From NCBI RefSeq assembly GCF_002250705.1, contig NZ_NMVP01000001.1:558001-622000 (forward strand): a stretch of DNA of 64,000 nt, given 5' to 3'. The position numbers were made by a program, and so were the translations under genes. Positions 49,351-57,895 of this stretch are shown one piece after another. Origin of the DNA: Enemella evansiae (GTDB lineage: Bacteria > Actinomycetota > Actinomycetes > Propionibacteriales > Propionibacteriaceae). Each line of letters begins with the position of its first letter. Positions within the stretch are counted from its first letter, which is position 1. The notes under the pieces are model-generated. The model saw nothing but the letters and a program-made list of their open reading frames with translations, made no database searches and was not told the DNA's origin.

Positions 49351-50544
49351 ATGACCAACGAGACCCGTACCCAGCCGCAGATGCAGTTCGGTGTCTTCAC
49401 GGTGGGCGACGTGACCACCGATCCCACGACCGGTCGCACGCCGACTGAACACCAGCGCATCAAGAACACCGTGGAGATCGCGCGCAAGGCCGAGGAGATC
49501 GGACTGGACGTCTTCGCCACCGGTGAGCACCACAACCCGCCGTTCGCCGCGCCGGGTAACCCGCCGGTGCTGCTGGCCGCCATCGCCGCGCAGACCAAGC
49601 GGCTGATCCTGTCGACCGCGACCACGCTGATCACCACCAACGACCCGGTACGCCTGGCCGAGGACTACTCCTACCTGCAGCACCTCGCCGACGGCCGCGT
49701 CGACCTGATGCTGGGCCGCGGGAACACCGGGCCGGTCTATCCCTGGTTCGGGCGTGACATCCGCGACGGCATCGAGCTGGCGGTGGAGAACTACGCGCTG
49801 CTGCACCGGCTGTGGCGTGAGGAGGGCATCAACTGGGAGGGCAAGCACCGCACCCCGCTGAACAGCTTCACCTCCGTGCCGCGCCCGCTGGACGGCGTCC
49901 CGCCGTTCGTCTGGCACGGTTCGATCCGCAGCCCGGAGATCGCGGAACAGGCCGCCTACTACGGTGACGGCTTCTTCCACAACCACATCTTCTGGCCGGC
50001 CTCGCACACCAAGCGGATGGTCTCGCTCTACCGTCGGCGCTACGCCCACTACGGGCACGGCACCGAGGAGCAGGCGATCGTCGGTCTGGGTGGCCAGATC
50101 TTCATGGCGGAGAAGAGCCAGGACGCGATCAACGCCTTCCGTCCCTACTTCGACAACGCCCCCGTCTACGGCGGTGGGCCGAGCCTGGAGGACTTCATGC
50201 GGGAGACGCCGCTGACCGTCGGCAGCCCCCAGCAGGTGATCGAGCGCACCCTGTCGTTCCGCGACTACGTGGGCGACTACCAGCGCCAGCTCTTCCTGCT
50301 GGACCATGCGGGCCTGCCGCTGAAGACGGTGCTCGAGCAGCTCGACCTGCTGGGCGAGATCCTGCCCACGCTGCGTGCCGAGTTCGCCAAGGACCGCCCC
50401 GCGACCGTGCCGGATGCCCCGAACCACGACGATCTGGTGATCGCCGCCCGGGCCGCCGGACTGGAAGAGATGACCAACAACACCCCCGCGACCGATCACT
50501 GGACCGGTACCCGGGCCGAGGAAGGGAACAGGAGCCACGCATGA
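49351..50544 (+). CDS. CE1758-type FMN-dependent luciferase-like monooxygenase
   Basis: A 397-residue TIM-barrel flavin monooxygenase. It opens MQFGVFTVGDVTTDPTTGRT and carries GLDVFATGEHHNPPFAAPG, TLITTNDPVRLAEDYSYLQ and LADGRVDLMLGRGNTGPVYP. This is the LLM group seen with a partner FMN reductase (CE1758/CE1759 pair of corynebacteria). The ATG has a GAAGGGAG site; the in-frame TTG upstream is not used. It probably oxygenates an unknown substrate with FMNH2 from the coupled reductase, which overlaps its stop. Confidence 0.88.
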   Translation: MTNETRTQPQMQFGVFTVGDVTTDPTTGRTPTEHQRIKNTVEIARKAEEIGLDVFATGEHHNPPFAAPGNPPVLLAAIAAQTKRLILSTATTLITTNDPVRLAEDYSYLQHLADGRVDLMLGRGNTGPVYPWFGRDIRDGIELAVENYALLHRLWREEGINWEGKHRTPLNSFTSVPRPLDGVPPFVWHGSIRSPEIAEQAAYYGDGFFHNHIFWPASHTKRMVSLYRRRYAHYGHGTEEQAIVGLGGQIFMAEKSQDAINAFRPYFDNAPVYGGGPSLEDFMRETPLTVGSPQQVIERTLSFRDYVGDYQRQLFLLDHAGLPLKTVLEQLDLLGEILPTLRAEFAKDRPATVPDAPNHDDLVIAARAAGLEEMTNNTPATDHWTGTRAEEGNRSHA

Positions 50545-51194
50545 CCACGCTGAACACCTCGAAGCTGAACACCCCGAAGCTGATCACCGTCGTGAGCGCC
50601 GGACTGCGCTCGCCCTCGTCGAGCCGGCTGCTCGCCGATGAGATCGCCACGGCCGTCACCCGGCTGAGCGGGGAGCGGGTCGAGGTGCGTCACGTCGAGG
50701 TGCGGGACCATGCCCACGCCATCGCCGATGCCCTGCTCACCGGTTTCCCGACCGGGCAGCTCAAGACCGACCTCGAGTCAGTCCGCGAGGCCGACGCGCT
50801 GGTGATGGTCAGCCCGACCTTCCAGGCCTCGGTGGCGGGACTGTTCAAGTCCTTCATCGACCTGGTCGAGCCGGACTCGCTGCGCGGCACCCCGGTGCTG
50901 CTGGCCGCCACCGGTGGCTCGGAACGGCACTCGCTGGTGATCGATCAGGTGCTGCGCCCGATCTTCGCCTACCTGGGCGCGGTGACGGTCCCGACCGGCG
51001 TGTACGCCGCCACCGGCGACTTCGGTGGCGAGTACGCGAGCACCCTGTCCGCCCGCATCGAGCGGGCGGCGGGTGAGCTGGTCACCCTGGCCGGGTTGAG
51101 CGGGGACTCCTCGCGGTCGGTACGCCGGGCACCGGTGGACGACTTCGACGAGGTCACCCCGTTCGAGAACCTGTTGGCCGGCGTGCAGCGCTGA
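50541..51194 (+). CDS. CE1759-type NAD(P)H-dependent FMN reductase
   Basis: A 217-residue flavodoxin-like reductase. The start region LITVVSAGLRSPSSSRLLAD binds the FMN phosphate. ADALVMVSPTFQASVAGLFKSFIDLVE and LLAATGGSERHSLVI are the flavin contacts typical of MsuE/SsuE relatives. Its ATG overlaps the monooxygenase stop (ATGA). It would supply reduced FMN to that enzyme. A perfect hairpin 16 bp downstream probably ends the transcript. Confidence 0.9.
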   Translation: MTTLNTSKLNTPKLITVVSAGLRSPSSSRLLADEIATAVTRLSGERVEVRHVEVRDHAHAIADALLTGFPTGQLKTDLESVREADALVMVSPTFQASVAGLFKSFIDLVEPDSLRGTPVLLAATGGSERHSLVIDQVLRPIFAYLGAVTVPTGVYAATGDFGGEYASTLSARIERAAGELVTLAGLSGDSSRSVRRAPVDDFDEVTPFENLLAGVQR

Positions 51195-51210
51195 CCGAGC
51201 GCACGCACCC

Positions 51211-51260
51211 CGAGTAGCCAGCCCGGAGCCGCGCGAGCGGCTCCGGGCTGGCGTGTCGAG
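51211..51260. terminator. REP-like family 1 hairpin acting as terminator
   Basis: CGAGTAG, a perfect 16-bp stem (51217-51232 with 51237-51252) closed by a GCGA tetraloop, then GTGTCGAG. It shares the short flanks of family 1 and lies 16 bp after the FMN reductase stop. It ends 6 bp before the next gene's ATG, so it may also affect that gene's translation start. Confidence 0.75.
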
Positions 51261-51266
51261 GGGTGA

Positions 51267-52748
51267 ATGTCTTTGTACGCTCAGCCCGTGACGATCCTCG
51301 GAATCGACCTAGGCACGACCGCGGTGAAGGTGGCGGTCTTCGGCGCCGATGGCAGCATCCTCGGTACCGGGGAGGCGGCCTACCCGACGCTGCGCCGGGG
51401 ACCCGGCTGGTCGGAGCAGCGACCCGAGGACTGGTGGTCGGCGGTGACGGCGGCGATCCGTGCCAGCGGCGCCGACGAACGGGTCGAGGCCGTCGGGCTG
51501 ACCGGGCAGATGCAGGATCTGATCTGTCTCGATGCGCACGGGGAGGCCGTGCGGCCGGCGATCCTCTACAACGACGTCCGGGCCGGTGCCGAGGCGGTCG
51601 AGCTCGATCGGCGATTGCCGGATTGGTCTTCCTGGACGGGGAATGAGCAGGATGCCACCAGCGTCCCGGCGAAACTGTGCTGGCTCCGCCACCGTGAACC
51701 CGAGGCCCTGGAGCGCACCGGACAGGTCCTCCTGGGTGCCCCGGCCGCAGTGCTGCGCCGGGCGGGCGGCGACCCCGTGGTCGACCTGACCACCGCCTCC
51801 ACCACCGGACTGCTCGACGTGCGCACCCGCGGCTGGTCCGAGCCCCTGCTCGCTGCGGTGGGGCTCGCGTCGGCGGCCCTGCCGCGGTTGATCGATGGCC
51901 CCACCGTCAGCGGCTCGCTGAGCGACACGGCGGCCCGCGAGCTCGGGTTACGGGCCGGCATCCCCCTGGTGCACGCACTCGGCGACGCGGGCGCGGCGAC
52001 CCACGGAATCGTCGGCCTCGCGCCCGGATCGGCGTACCTCTATCTCGGCACCTCCGGCTGGATCGCCGAGGTCCGCTCGGAGGATCCCGCGTGGATGCCG
52101 GGCCCGGTGCATAGTCTGGTGCTGCCGGGCTGGACCGATCGGTTGCTGATCGGCGCGGTGCTGTCGGCCGGGGGTGCGGCGGACTGGGCGCGCCGGGTGC
52201 ACCTGGGGGATCGTTCCTTCGAGGCCGCCGATCGGGTGGCGGGGGAGCGGTTGGCGCAGATCGATCCCGCCGCCCTGCCGTTGTGCCTGCCGAGCCTGCA
52301 AGGGGCGCGCACGCCGATCCGGGACAGCGCGGTGCGCGGCACGCTGATCGGGATGACCCCCGACACCACCGCCGAGGATCTCTATCTGGCCGTCCTGCTC
52401 GGGGTGGCGATCGACCTGCGGCTCGCCGCCGAGCGGATCGGATCGGTGCCAGACACCCTGCCGGTGATCGGCGGCGCGGCGCGTTCACCGGTGTGGCGAC
52501 AGTTGCTCGCGGATGCCTTCGACGCCGAGATCCTCACCAGCACAGCAGATCCCGCGCTCGCCGGGGTCCGCTCCGCGGCCAGCTGGGCCGCCACCGCGAC
52601 CGGTGGTGCGCTGGAACTGCCCGCCATGTTCGAGACCGATGCCGGGTGCCGCACCCTCCCGCGCAACCCGATCCCGCACGCACGCCTGCACCGGCACCTC
52701 GAGCTCTACCGATTGCTGCGCCCCACTTTCGCCGACCTTGCTCACTGA
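51267..52748 (+). CDS. FGGY family carbohydrate kinase (xylulokinase-like)
   Basis: A 493-residue sugar kinase. The N-terminal phosphate loop is ILGIDLGTTAVKVAVF. VGLTGQMQDLICLDAHG, ALGDAGAATHGIVGL and the C-terminal PVIGGAARSPVWRQLLADAF are the FGGY signatures. It phosphorylates a pentulose, hexitol or similar polyol. The ATG at 51267 has a GAGGGG stretch inside the preceding hairpin's flank. A GTG at 51288 (VTILGIDLG) is an equally good start by homology. No sugar transporter or isomerase neighbours specify the substrate. Confidence 0.87.
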   Translation: MSLYAQPVTILGIDLGTTAVKVAVFGADGSILGTGEAAYPTLRRGPGWSEQRPEDWWSAVTAAIRASGADERVEAVGLTGQMQDLICLDAHGEAVRPAILYNDVRAGAEAVELDRRLPDWSSWTGNEQDATSVPAKLCWLRHREPEALERTGQVLLGAPAAVLRRAGGDPVVDLTTASTTGLLDVRTRGWSEPLLAAVGLASAALPRLIDGPTVSGSLSDTAARELGLRAGIPLVHALGDAGAATHGIVGLAPGSAYLYLGTSGWIAEVRSEDPAWMPGPVHSLVLPGWTDRLLIGAVLSAGGAADWARRVHLGDRSFEAADRVAGERLAQIDPAALPLCLPSLQGARTPIRDSAVRGTLIGMTPDTTAEDLYLAVLLGVAIDLRLAAERIGSVPDTLPVIGGAARSPVWRQLLADAFDAEILTSTADPALAGVRSAASWAATATGGALELPAMFETDAGCRTLPRNPIPHARLHRHLELYRLLRPTFADLAH

Positions 52749-52785
52749 CCGATGCTGGGATCAACCGAGCAGAGGAGTCAGGTCA

Positions 52786-53718
52786 ATGAGCAAGGTCGCC
52801 GTCGTCCAGGCAAGCAGTGTTCCCTTCGACACCCCGGCCACCGTCGCGAAGGCGATCCGGCTGATCCACGAGTGCGCCGATCAGGGAGCCGAGCTGGCGG
52901 TCTTCCCGGAGGCCTTCATCGGCGGATATCCCAAGGGCGCGGACTTCGGCGCGGTCGTGGGCAGTCGTACGCCGCAGGGCCGCAAGGCGTACCGCCGCTA
53001 TGTGGAGGCCGCGGTCACGCTGGATGATCCCTTGATGGCCGAGCTCGGTGAGGCGGTCCGGGAGGCCGGGGTCACGGTCGTCACCGGGGTGATCGAGCGG
53101 CTCGGCAACACCCTCTACTGCACGGCGGTCACCTTCGCTGCGGACGGATCGATCGCAGGACACCACCGCAAGCTGATGCCGACCGGGAGTGAACGGTTGA
53201 TCTGGGGCTTCGGGGACGGGTCGACCATCGGAACCGTGGACACCCCGATCGGCCGGCTCGGCAGTGTCATCTGCTGGGAGAACTACATGCCGATGCTGCG
53301 TCAGGCGATGTACGCCCAGGGCACCGAGATCTACTGCGCACCGACCGCTGACGACCGCCCGACCTGGATCTCGAGCATGATCCACATCGCACTCGAGGGG
53401 CGGGTGCACGTGCTCACCGCCTGCCAGGCGATCCGTTGGGACGAGTTTCCCGACGACTATGAGCGCGAGCAGCGCGACCGCGACACCTGGGCGATGCGTG
53501 GTGGTTCCGCCATCATCGCCCCCAGTGGTGCGGTGTTGGCGGGCCCGGTCTTCGACGAGAAGACGATTCTCTGTGTTGACATCGATCCGGGCGCCAAGAC
53601 CGATGGACATCTCGACTTCGACCCGGCCGGTCACTATGCGCGCCCGGATGTGTTCCGACTCCAGGTCGACACCGGGGCGAAGAATGCGGTGACCCTGGAT
53701 CCCGGCACGGGCCACTGA
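52786..53718 (+). CDS. Nitrilase family hydrolase
   Basis: A 310-residue nitrilase with catalytic triad Glu42 (FPEAFIGGYPKG), Lys129 (HHRKLMPTGSE) and Cys163 (VICWENYMP). The ICWENYMP and HRKLMPT context is that of true nitrilases acting on C-N triple bonds, rather than amidases or carbamylases. It yields a carboxylic acid plus ammonia. The gene begins 37 bp after the kinase stop with an AGAGGAG site. It may share the transcript, but no pathway link is apparent. Confidence 0.9.
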   Translation: MSKVAVVQASSVPFDTPATVAKAIRLIHECADQGAELAVFPEAFIGGYPKGADFGAVVGSRTPQGRKAYRRYVEAAVTLDDPLMAELGEAVREAGVTVVTGVIERLGNTLYCTAVTFAADGSIAGHHRKLMPTGSERLIWGFGDGSTIGTVDTPIGRLGSVICWENYMPMLRQAMYAQGTEIYCAPTADDRPTWISSMIHIALEGRVHVLTACQAIRWDEFPDDYEREQRDRDTWAMRGGSAIIAPSGAVLAGPVFDEKTILCVDIDPGAKTDGHLDFDPAGHYARPDVFRLQVDTGAKNAVTLDPGTGH

Positions 53719-53731
53719 CGCGCAGGAGACG

Positions 53732-53762
53732 TTGTTACTTACCCGACTGGTCGGTATAGTAA
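53732..53762 (+). promoter_or_regulatory. Promoter with embedded TetR-type operator
   Basis: TTGTTA (53732-53737), a 17-bp spacer and TATAGT (53755-53760) form a good promoter. The 28-bp palindrome 53735-53762 (TTACT...CCGAC-TG-GTCGG...AGTAA) pairs at 10 of 14 positions and spans spacer and -10. The -10 ends 7 bp before the tetR ATG, so the transcript should be leaderless. This layout implies autorepression of the exporter operon. Confidence 0.75.
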
Positions 53763-53767
53763 GGGTC

Positions 53768-54316
53768 ATGACCGAGACCCGCCCCGCACACCGCCCGTCC
53801 AGCAGGGATGCCATGCTGGATGCCGCTGCGGCATACCTGGGGGAGCACGGCACGATCTCCCTGGAGACCGCCGCCCGAGCCGCCGGGGTGACCAAGGCCG
53901 GCCTGATGTACCACTTCGGCACCAAGGCCGAACTGCTGACCGCGGTGCTGGATCGGATCCTCGACCAGCAGCTGGCAGACCTGCGGCGGCGGGTCGATGA
54001 TCCCGATTCGATCACCGACCGGCTCGCCGCCTACGTGGACTGGGCCTGCGGCACCGAGTTCGGCACCTGCGATCTGGTGATGTTCACCGATCCCCGGTTG
54101 CGTGAGGAGATGACCGAGCGCTGGGTCGAACGGCTCGAACCCTGGCTGGCCGTCCCGGACCGGCTGCCGGCCGCCGAGCGACACCGGTTGCTGTCGGCCC
54201 GATTGCTGGCCGACGGCGTCTGGTTCGCCGGCGCCAGCGGCACCCTGCCCCTCACCGCCGCGCAGCTGCGGGGCGTACGCCGGGTCGCGCACGAACTGCT
54301 GGGAGTTGAGCGATGA
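53768..54316 (+). CDS. TetR family repressor
   Basis: A 182-residue regulator. The DNA-binding domain is AMLDAAAAYLGEHGTISLET with helix-turn-helix AARAAGVTKAGLMYHFGTKA. The C-terminal ligand domain starts near residue 50 (LLTAVLDRILDQQL). It controls the two SMR genes that follow; its stop overlaps the first by 4 bp. The ATG at 53768 is chosen over an upstream in-frame ATG that would lie inside the promoter. Confidence 0.9.
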   Translation: MTETRPAHRPSSRDAMLDAAAAYLGEHGTISLETAARAAGVTKAGLMYHFGTKAELLTAVLDRILDQQLADLRRRVDDPDSITDRLAAYVDWACGTEFGTCDLVMFTDPRLREEMTERWVERLEPWLAVPDRLPAAERHRLLSARLLADGVWFAGASGTLPLTAAQLRGVRRVAHELLGVER

Positions 54317-54651
54317 GGGCCTGGTACTGGCTGCTCGCCGCGGTGACCAGCGAGGTCACCGCCACCCTCTCCCTGAAGGCCGCACTCGGCCATCCCGGTT
54401 GGTATGGCGTCGTGGTCGTGGGCTATCTGCTGTCCTTCTTCTTCCTCTCCCGGGCGCTGGTGGCCGGCATGGCCATCGGGGTGGCCTACGGCATCTGGGG
54501 TGCGCTCGGGGTGGCTTCCACCGCCATCGCTTCGGCGCTGCTGTTCGACGAGGCGCTCACCCCGTTGATGGGCTTCGGAATCGCCCTGGTGATCAGCGGT
54601 GTCCTGGTGGTCGAGGTCGGCGCCGCCCGCGCCGTGAAGGAGGCGAGATGA
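54313..54651 (+). CDS. SMR family efflux subunit (first of pair)
   Basis: A 112-residue four-helix transporter. The essential Glu14 lies in LLAAVTSEVTATLSLKAA. The later YGIWGALGVASTAIASALLF carries the conserved GIWG loop of the third helix. The final helix is FGIALVISGVLVVEVG. A C-terminal basic tail (ARAVKEAR) is longer than in its partner. Paired SMR genes usually form hetero-oligomers that export cationic drugs or polyamine-like compounds by proton antiport. Confidence 0.92.
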   Translation: MRAWYWLLAAVTSEVTATLSLKAALGHPGWYGVVVVGYLLSFFFLSRALVAGMAIGVAYGIWGALGVASTAIASALLFDEALTPLMGFGIALVISGVLVVEVGAARAVKEAR

Positions 54652-54968
54652 GCTGGGTGCTCCTGATGGGAGCGATCCTCAGCGAGGTCACCGGCACCTT
54701 GTCGCTGCGCGTCGCCTCCGGCGGACGCCATCGTTGGTACGTTGCCGTGGCGGCGGGGTATCTGATGGCCTTCACCTTCTTGTCGCTGGCCCTGCACGGC
54801 GGAATCCCACTCGGGATCGCCTACGGGATCTGGGCCGCAACAGGGGTCGCGCTGACCGCACTGCTCGCCAAGCCCCTCTTCGGAGAACCCCTCACCCCGG
54901 TGATGGGACTCGGTATCGGACTGATCATCGCCGGCGTGCTGGCCGTGGAGCTCGGCGCGGCTCACTGA
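54648..54968 (+). CDS. SMR family efflux subunit (second of pair)
   Basis: A 106-residue four-helix protein with Glu13 in LLMGAILSEVTGTLSLRVAS, a third helix IAYGIWAATGVALTALLAK and the end GLIIAGVLAVELGAA. The third-helix loop is GIWA instead of GIWG. It overlaps the first subunit by 4 bp. Asymmetry of the two subunits would fix opposite membrane topologies, as in other paired SMR exporters. Its end overlaps the convergent MFS gene by 7 bp. Confidence 0.92.
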   Translation: MSWVLLMGAILSEVTGTLSLRVASGGRHRWYVAVAAGYLMAFTFLSLALHGGIPLGIAYGIWAATGVALTALLAKPLFGEPLTPVMGLGIGLIIAGVLAVELGAAH

Positions 54969-56146
54969 CCTTCGCGCTGGAATCCAACCAGCACGAGAAT
55001 CGCGCCAAGACCCCACCAGGCGCCGGCCAGCAGTCCGGTGCGTTGCAGCAGGGCCGGTCCGCTCCAGGACGCGGAGAGTACGCCGCCGAGGGCCACCCCG
55101 ACGCTGGTACCGGTCTGCCGCAGTGCATTGTTCAACCCGGCCGCCATACCCGGCCGGGCGGGCCACGCGGCCATCGACTCACCCACGATCGCCGAGGTCA
55201 TCAGCCCGAGGCCGAAACCGATGCCCAGCAGGGCCGGAACGGTCGAGATGACGCCGGAACCCAGCCAGCCCAGGCAGATGTAACCGACTGAGCCGAGACC
55301 GAATCCCAGGGCAGCGGTGACCCGACGCCCGATCCGGGTGACGAGCACCCCCGATACCGGCCCGAGCAGGGCGAACGGCACGGTCGCGATCAACAGCACC
55401 AGGCCGGCGGTTCCGGCGCTCAGCCGCAGATCGCGTTGCAGGTGCACGGTGAGCACCTGCAGGCTGCCGTTGGCGCCGCTGGTCATGATGGCCGCCGCGG
55501 CGACCGAGGCGATCAACCAGCGCAGTCTCGCCGGCCGCGTACCCGAACTGGTCTCCGGGCGATCATCCCGGACGAGTGCGACCGAGCCGATCAGCGCGGC
55601 GAGCACCAGCGGCACGTTGATCCAGAACACCGCCCGCCAGGAGATCGCCTGGACCAGCAGGCCGCCGACGGCCGGTCCGAGGGCGGTCGCGACCGCGCTG
55701 ACCGCTGACCAGATGCCGAGGGCGCGAACTCGTGCCGTGGGGTCCGGCCAGGCCGCAGTGAGCGCCGCCAACCCGGCCGGCAGCATCAGTGCCGCCGCAG
55801 CACCCTGCACCGCCCGGGCGATCAGCACCGAGGTCCAGTCCCAGCCGAGACCCCCGAGTGCCGAGGCCGCCAAGAACCCTGCCAGGCCGGCGAGCAGGGT
55901 ACGCCGGGCACCGACACGGTCGACCAGCACTCCGGCGGGCAGGAGTCCGACGGCGAGCGGCACCGTGTAGGCGTCGACGAGTTGTGGCCAGGCTGCTGTC
56001 GGTACGCCGAATCTGCTGCCCAGGGTCGGCATCGCGACGTTCATCGCGAGCACATCGAGCAGCACCAGGAACATCGGGATGCACAGCACGGTCAGCAGGT
56101 ATCGGTTGCGGGTCGGGGCCGGTGTGGTGCGGGGGAGGAAGGACAT
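54962..56146 (-). CDS. MFS drug transporter, Bcr/CflA or EmrB-like
   Basis: A 394-residue carrier with about 12 helices: LLTVLCIPMFLVLLDVLAMN, then the A-motif loop GVLVDRVGARRTLLAGLAGF. Motif C-like GIWSAVSAVATALGPAVGGLL and VQAISWRAVFWINVPLVLAA are typical of drug:H+ antiporters. The MSFLPRTT start (56146) has an AGGAAGG site. It is divergent from the ArsR-type regulator across 65 bp, which probably controls it. Confidence 0.9.
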   Translation of the reverse strand: MSFLPRTTPAPTRNRYLLTVLCIPMFLVLLDVLAMNVAMPTLGSRFGVPTAAWPQLVDAYTVPLAVGLLPAGVLVDRVGARRTLLAGLAGFLAASALGGLGWDWTSVLIARAVQGAAAALMLPAGLAALTAAWPDPTARVRALGIWSAVSAVATALGPAVGGLLVQAISWRAVFWINVPLVLAALIGSVALVRDDRPETSSGTRPARLRWLIASVAAAAIMTSGANGSLQVLTVHLQRDLRLSAGTAGLVLLIATVPFALLGPVSGVLVTRIGRRVTAALGFGLGSVGYICLGWLGSGVISTVPALLGIGFGLGLMTSAIVGESMAAWPARPGMAAGLNNALRQTGTSVGVALGGVLSASWSGPALLQRTGLLAGAWWGLGAILVLVGFQREGQ

Positions 56147-56211
56147 GCCTCGAGCCTGCCGCCGGGATGTTTCGCCCGACACCGAAGTGTTCCTGGCGCA
56201 GACTGGATGCC

Positions 56212-56964
56212 ATGGATACCGAACCGGACGTCTCAGGGGTCGCGGCGCACTTCGCCGATCGCTCGCGGGCGCGGATCCTGCAGGCGTTGATCGATGGTCG
56301 ATCGCTGCCTGCGGGGCGATTGGCGGAGGCGGCCGGGGTGTCGCCGTCGACGATCAGCGCTCACCTGGCCCGGTTGCGCGACGCCGGGTTGATCGCGGTG
56401 ACCGAGCACGGCCGCAGCCGCTGGTTCCGGATTGTCGACGACCGGGTGGTGATCGTCCTGGAGGCCCTGCTCACCCTCGCCCCGCGCAGCGCCCCCACCG
56501 GGCTGACGGGTCACAACCGGTTGCAGCGGCTGCGGGTGGCCAGGACCTGTTATGACCACATCGCCGGCGCCCTCGGCACCGATCTGCTCGCCGGGCTCGT
56601 GGAGGGCGAGGTGCTGCGGCGTACCGACGGCAACGTCGACGGGTCACCCGGTGCGGGCGATCGGGTCAGCGCACAGAGCACCAACACTCCCTATGAGTTG
56701 GGGCCGGACGCCGGTGCGCGCCTCGCTGAACTGGGTATCGATCCGGTTCGGCTGCGGGCCGAGCGCCGTCCGGTGCTCCGGATCTGTGTCGACTGGACCG
56801 AGCAGCGGCACCATCTCGGCGGGGGACTCGGCCGTGCCCTGCTGGATTCCTTCCTGGACAGGGATTGGGTACGCCGCAGAGCCGGCCGGCGGGATCTCGA
56901 GGTGCGCGAACCCGAGCGGATCGGGGTCTGGCTGGGGCGTACCCCCGTGGTGAAACAGGCATGA
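56212..56964 (+). CDS. ArsR-type winged-helix regulator with C-terminal domain
   Basis: A 250-residue protein. Residues ~8-75 are an ArsR-like winged helix: FADRSRARILQALIDGRSL, AAGVSPSTISAHLARLRDAG and VTEHGRSRWFRI. A ~170-residue C-terminal part follows (RVARTCYDHIAGALGTDLL, PVLRICVDWTEQRHHLGGGL). The CYDHLAG and DWTERRxHLAG patterns are familiar in transporter-linked regulators. No metal-site Cys pair is seen, so it is likely a small-molecule sensor. It is divergent from the MFS gene. Confidence 0.87.
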   Translation: MDTEPDVSGVAAHFADRSRARILQALIDGRSLPAGRLAEAAGVSPSTISAHLARLRDAGLIAVTEHGRSRWFRIVDDRVVIVLEALLTLAPRSAPTGLTGHNRLQRLRVARTCYDHIAGALGTDLLAGLVEGEVLRRTDGNVDGSPGAGDRVSAQSTNTPYELGPDAGARLAELGIDPVRLRAERRPVLRICVDWTEQRHHLGGGLGRALLDSFLDRDWVRRRAGRRDLEVREPERIGVWLGRTPVVKQA

Positions 56965-56998
56965 TGGGAGCGGCAACCCCTCGGCAAGGAGCAGCACC

Positions 56999-57349
56999 AT
57001 GGCCCGGCACCGGATCTTCGGCACCAGTTTCGCCAGCATCTACCCGCACTATCGGCAGAAGGTGGAGCGCAAGGGCCGTACCGTCGAGGAACTGGACGCG
57101 GTCATCGAATGGCTGACCGGTTATGACAAGGCCGGACTCGACCGGGTCCTCGCCGCCGCGGTAGACTTGGAGACCTTCTTCGCCGAGGCGCCGCGGCTCA
57201 ATCCGAACCGCTCGCTGATCACCGGCTCGATCTGCGGCTACAAGGTCCAGGAGATCGAGGATCCGCTGATGCAGCAGATCCGCCAGCTGGACAAGCTCGT
57301 CGACGAACTGGCCAAGGGCAAGGCGCTGGAGAAGATCCAGCGCTCCTGA
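56999..57349 (+). CDS. DUF2200 family protein
   Basis: A 116-residue soluble protein with the full DUF2200 pattern: MARHRIFGTSFASIYPHYRQ, KVERKGRTVEELDAVIEWLT, GYDKAGL, RLNPNRSLITGSICGYKVQ and the end IRQLDKLVDELAKGKALEKI. The family function is unknown. It starts 34 bp after the regulator gene and may be cotranscribed with it. Confidence 0.92.
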   Translation: MARHRIFGTSFASIYPHYRQKVERKGRTVEELDAVIEWLTGYDKAGLDRVLAAAVDLETFFAEAPRLNPNRSLITGSICGYKVQEIEDPLMQQIRQLDKLVDELAKGKALEKIQRS

Positions 57350-57369
57350 CAGGCGACCCAACCCACGTC

Positions 57370-57403
57370 GGCTGAGCGAGCGAGGAACGAGCGAGTCGAA
57401 GCC
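57370..57403. repeat. REP-like sequence, family 2, inverted
   Basis: A 34-bp segment (GGCTGAGCGAGCGAGGAACG... ending GTCGAAGCC), the reverse orientation of the copies at 32476 and 46848. It fills most of the 54-bp gap between the convergent DUF2200 and DUF2000 genes, where it may end transcription. Confidence 0.55.
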
Positions 57404-57847
57404 TCACGGATGGAGTCGACTGCCCTTGACGATCTTGTCGACCGCGTTCTTCGGCCCGTGCAGGGCGATCCCGACCAGGTCGAGATCCTCACCGGCGACC
57501 TCGGCGACGACGGCTCGGTTGGCGGAATCGAAACCGGTGGCGAACATCTCGCGGGTGTAGACCGCGAGCGGGACCTCGCGGCGCAGGGCTCGCTGGCGCG
57601 CCGCCTGCAGGGTGTCGGTGTCGGCCTGGAAGACCAGGACCGGCATGCCGAGCAATGGCAGATAGTTCGCCTCGTCCGCGTCGGTGTAAGCCTGCCCGAT
57701 CAGCTGCGGATTGGCGGCGGCGATCCCGGCGGCGAGGAAGGCGGTGACATTGAGCTCCTGCCAGGCCTGCAGGCCTTCGCTGAGAACGACGGCGATCTTG
57801 GTGTCGAACGGGGGAGTGAGTGCCTGGTCGGCGACGGCGTCAGTCAT
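57404..57847 (-). CDS. DUF2000 family protein
   Basis: A 147-residue protein with the DUF2000 features TKIAVVLSEGLQAWQELNVT, AFLAAGIAAANPQLIGQAY, YLPLLGMPVLVFQADTDTL and VGIALHGPKNAVDKIVKGSR. The fold is thought to be PTH2-like; the function is unknown. Its stop abuts a family 2 repeat. It is transcribed with or just after the AraC gene upstream (48 bp gap); family members often sit next to AraC regulators. Confidence 0.9.
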   Translation of the reverse strand: MTDAVADQALTPPFDTKIAVVLSEGLQAWQELNVTAFLAAGIAAANPQLIGQAYTDADEANYLPLLGMPVLVFQADTDTLQAARQRALRREVPLAVYTREMFATGFDSANRAVVAEVAGEDLDLVGIALHGPKNAVDKIVKGSRLHP

Positions 57848-57895
57848 TTCCCCAGCGTGGCGCGGCGAGGCAGGCGCGTTCTTGGACGGAATTGA

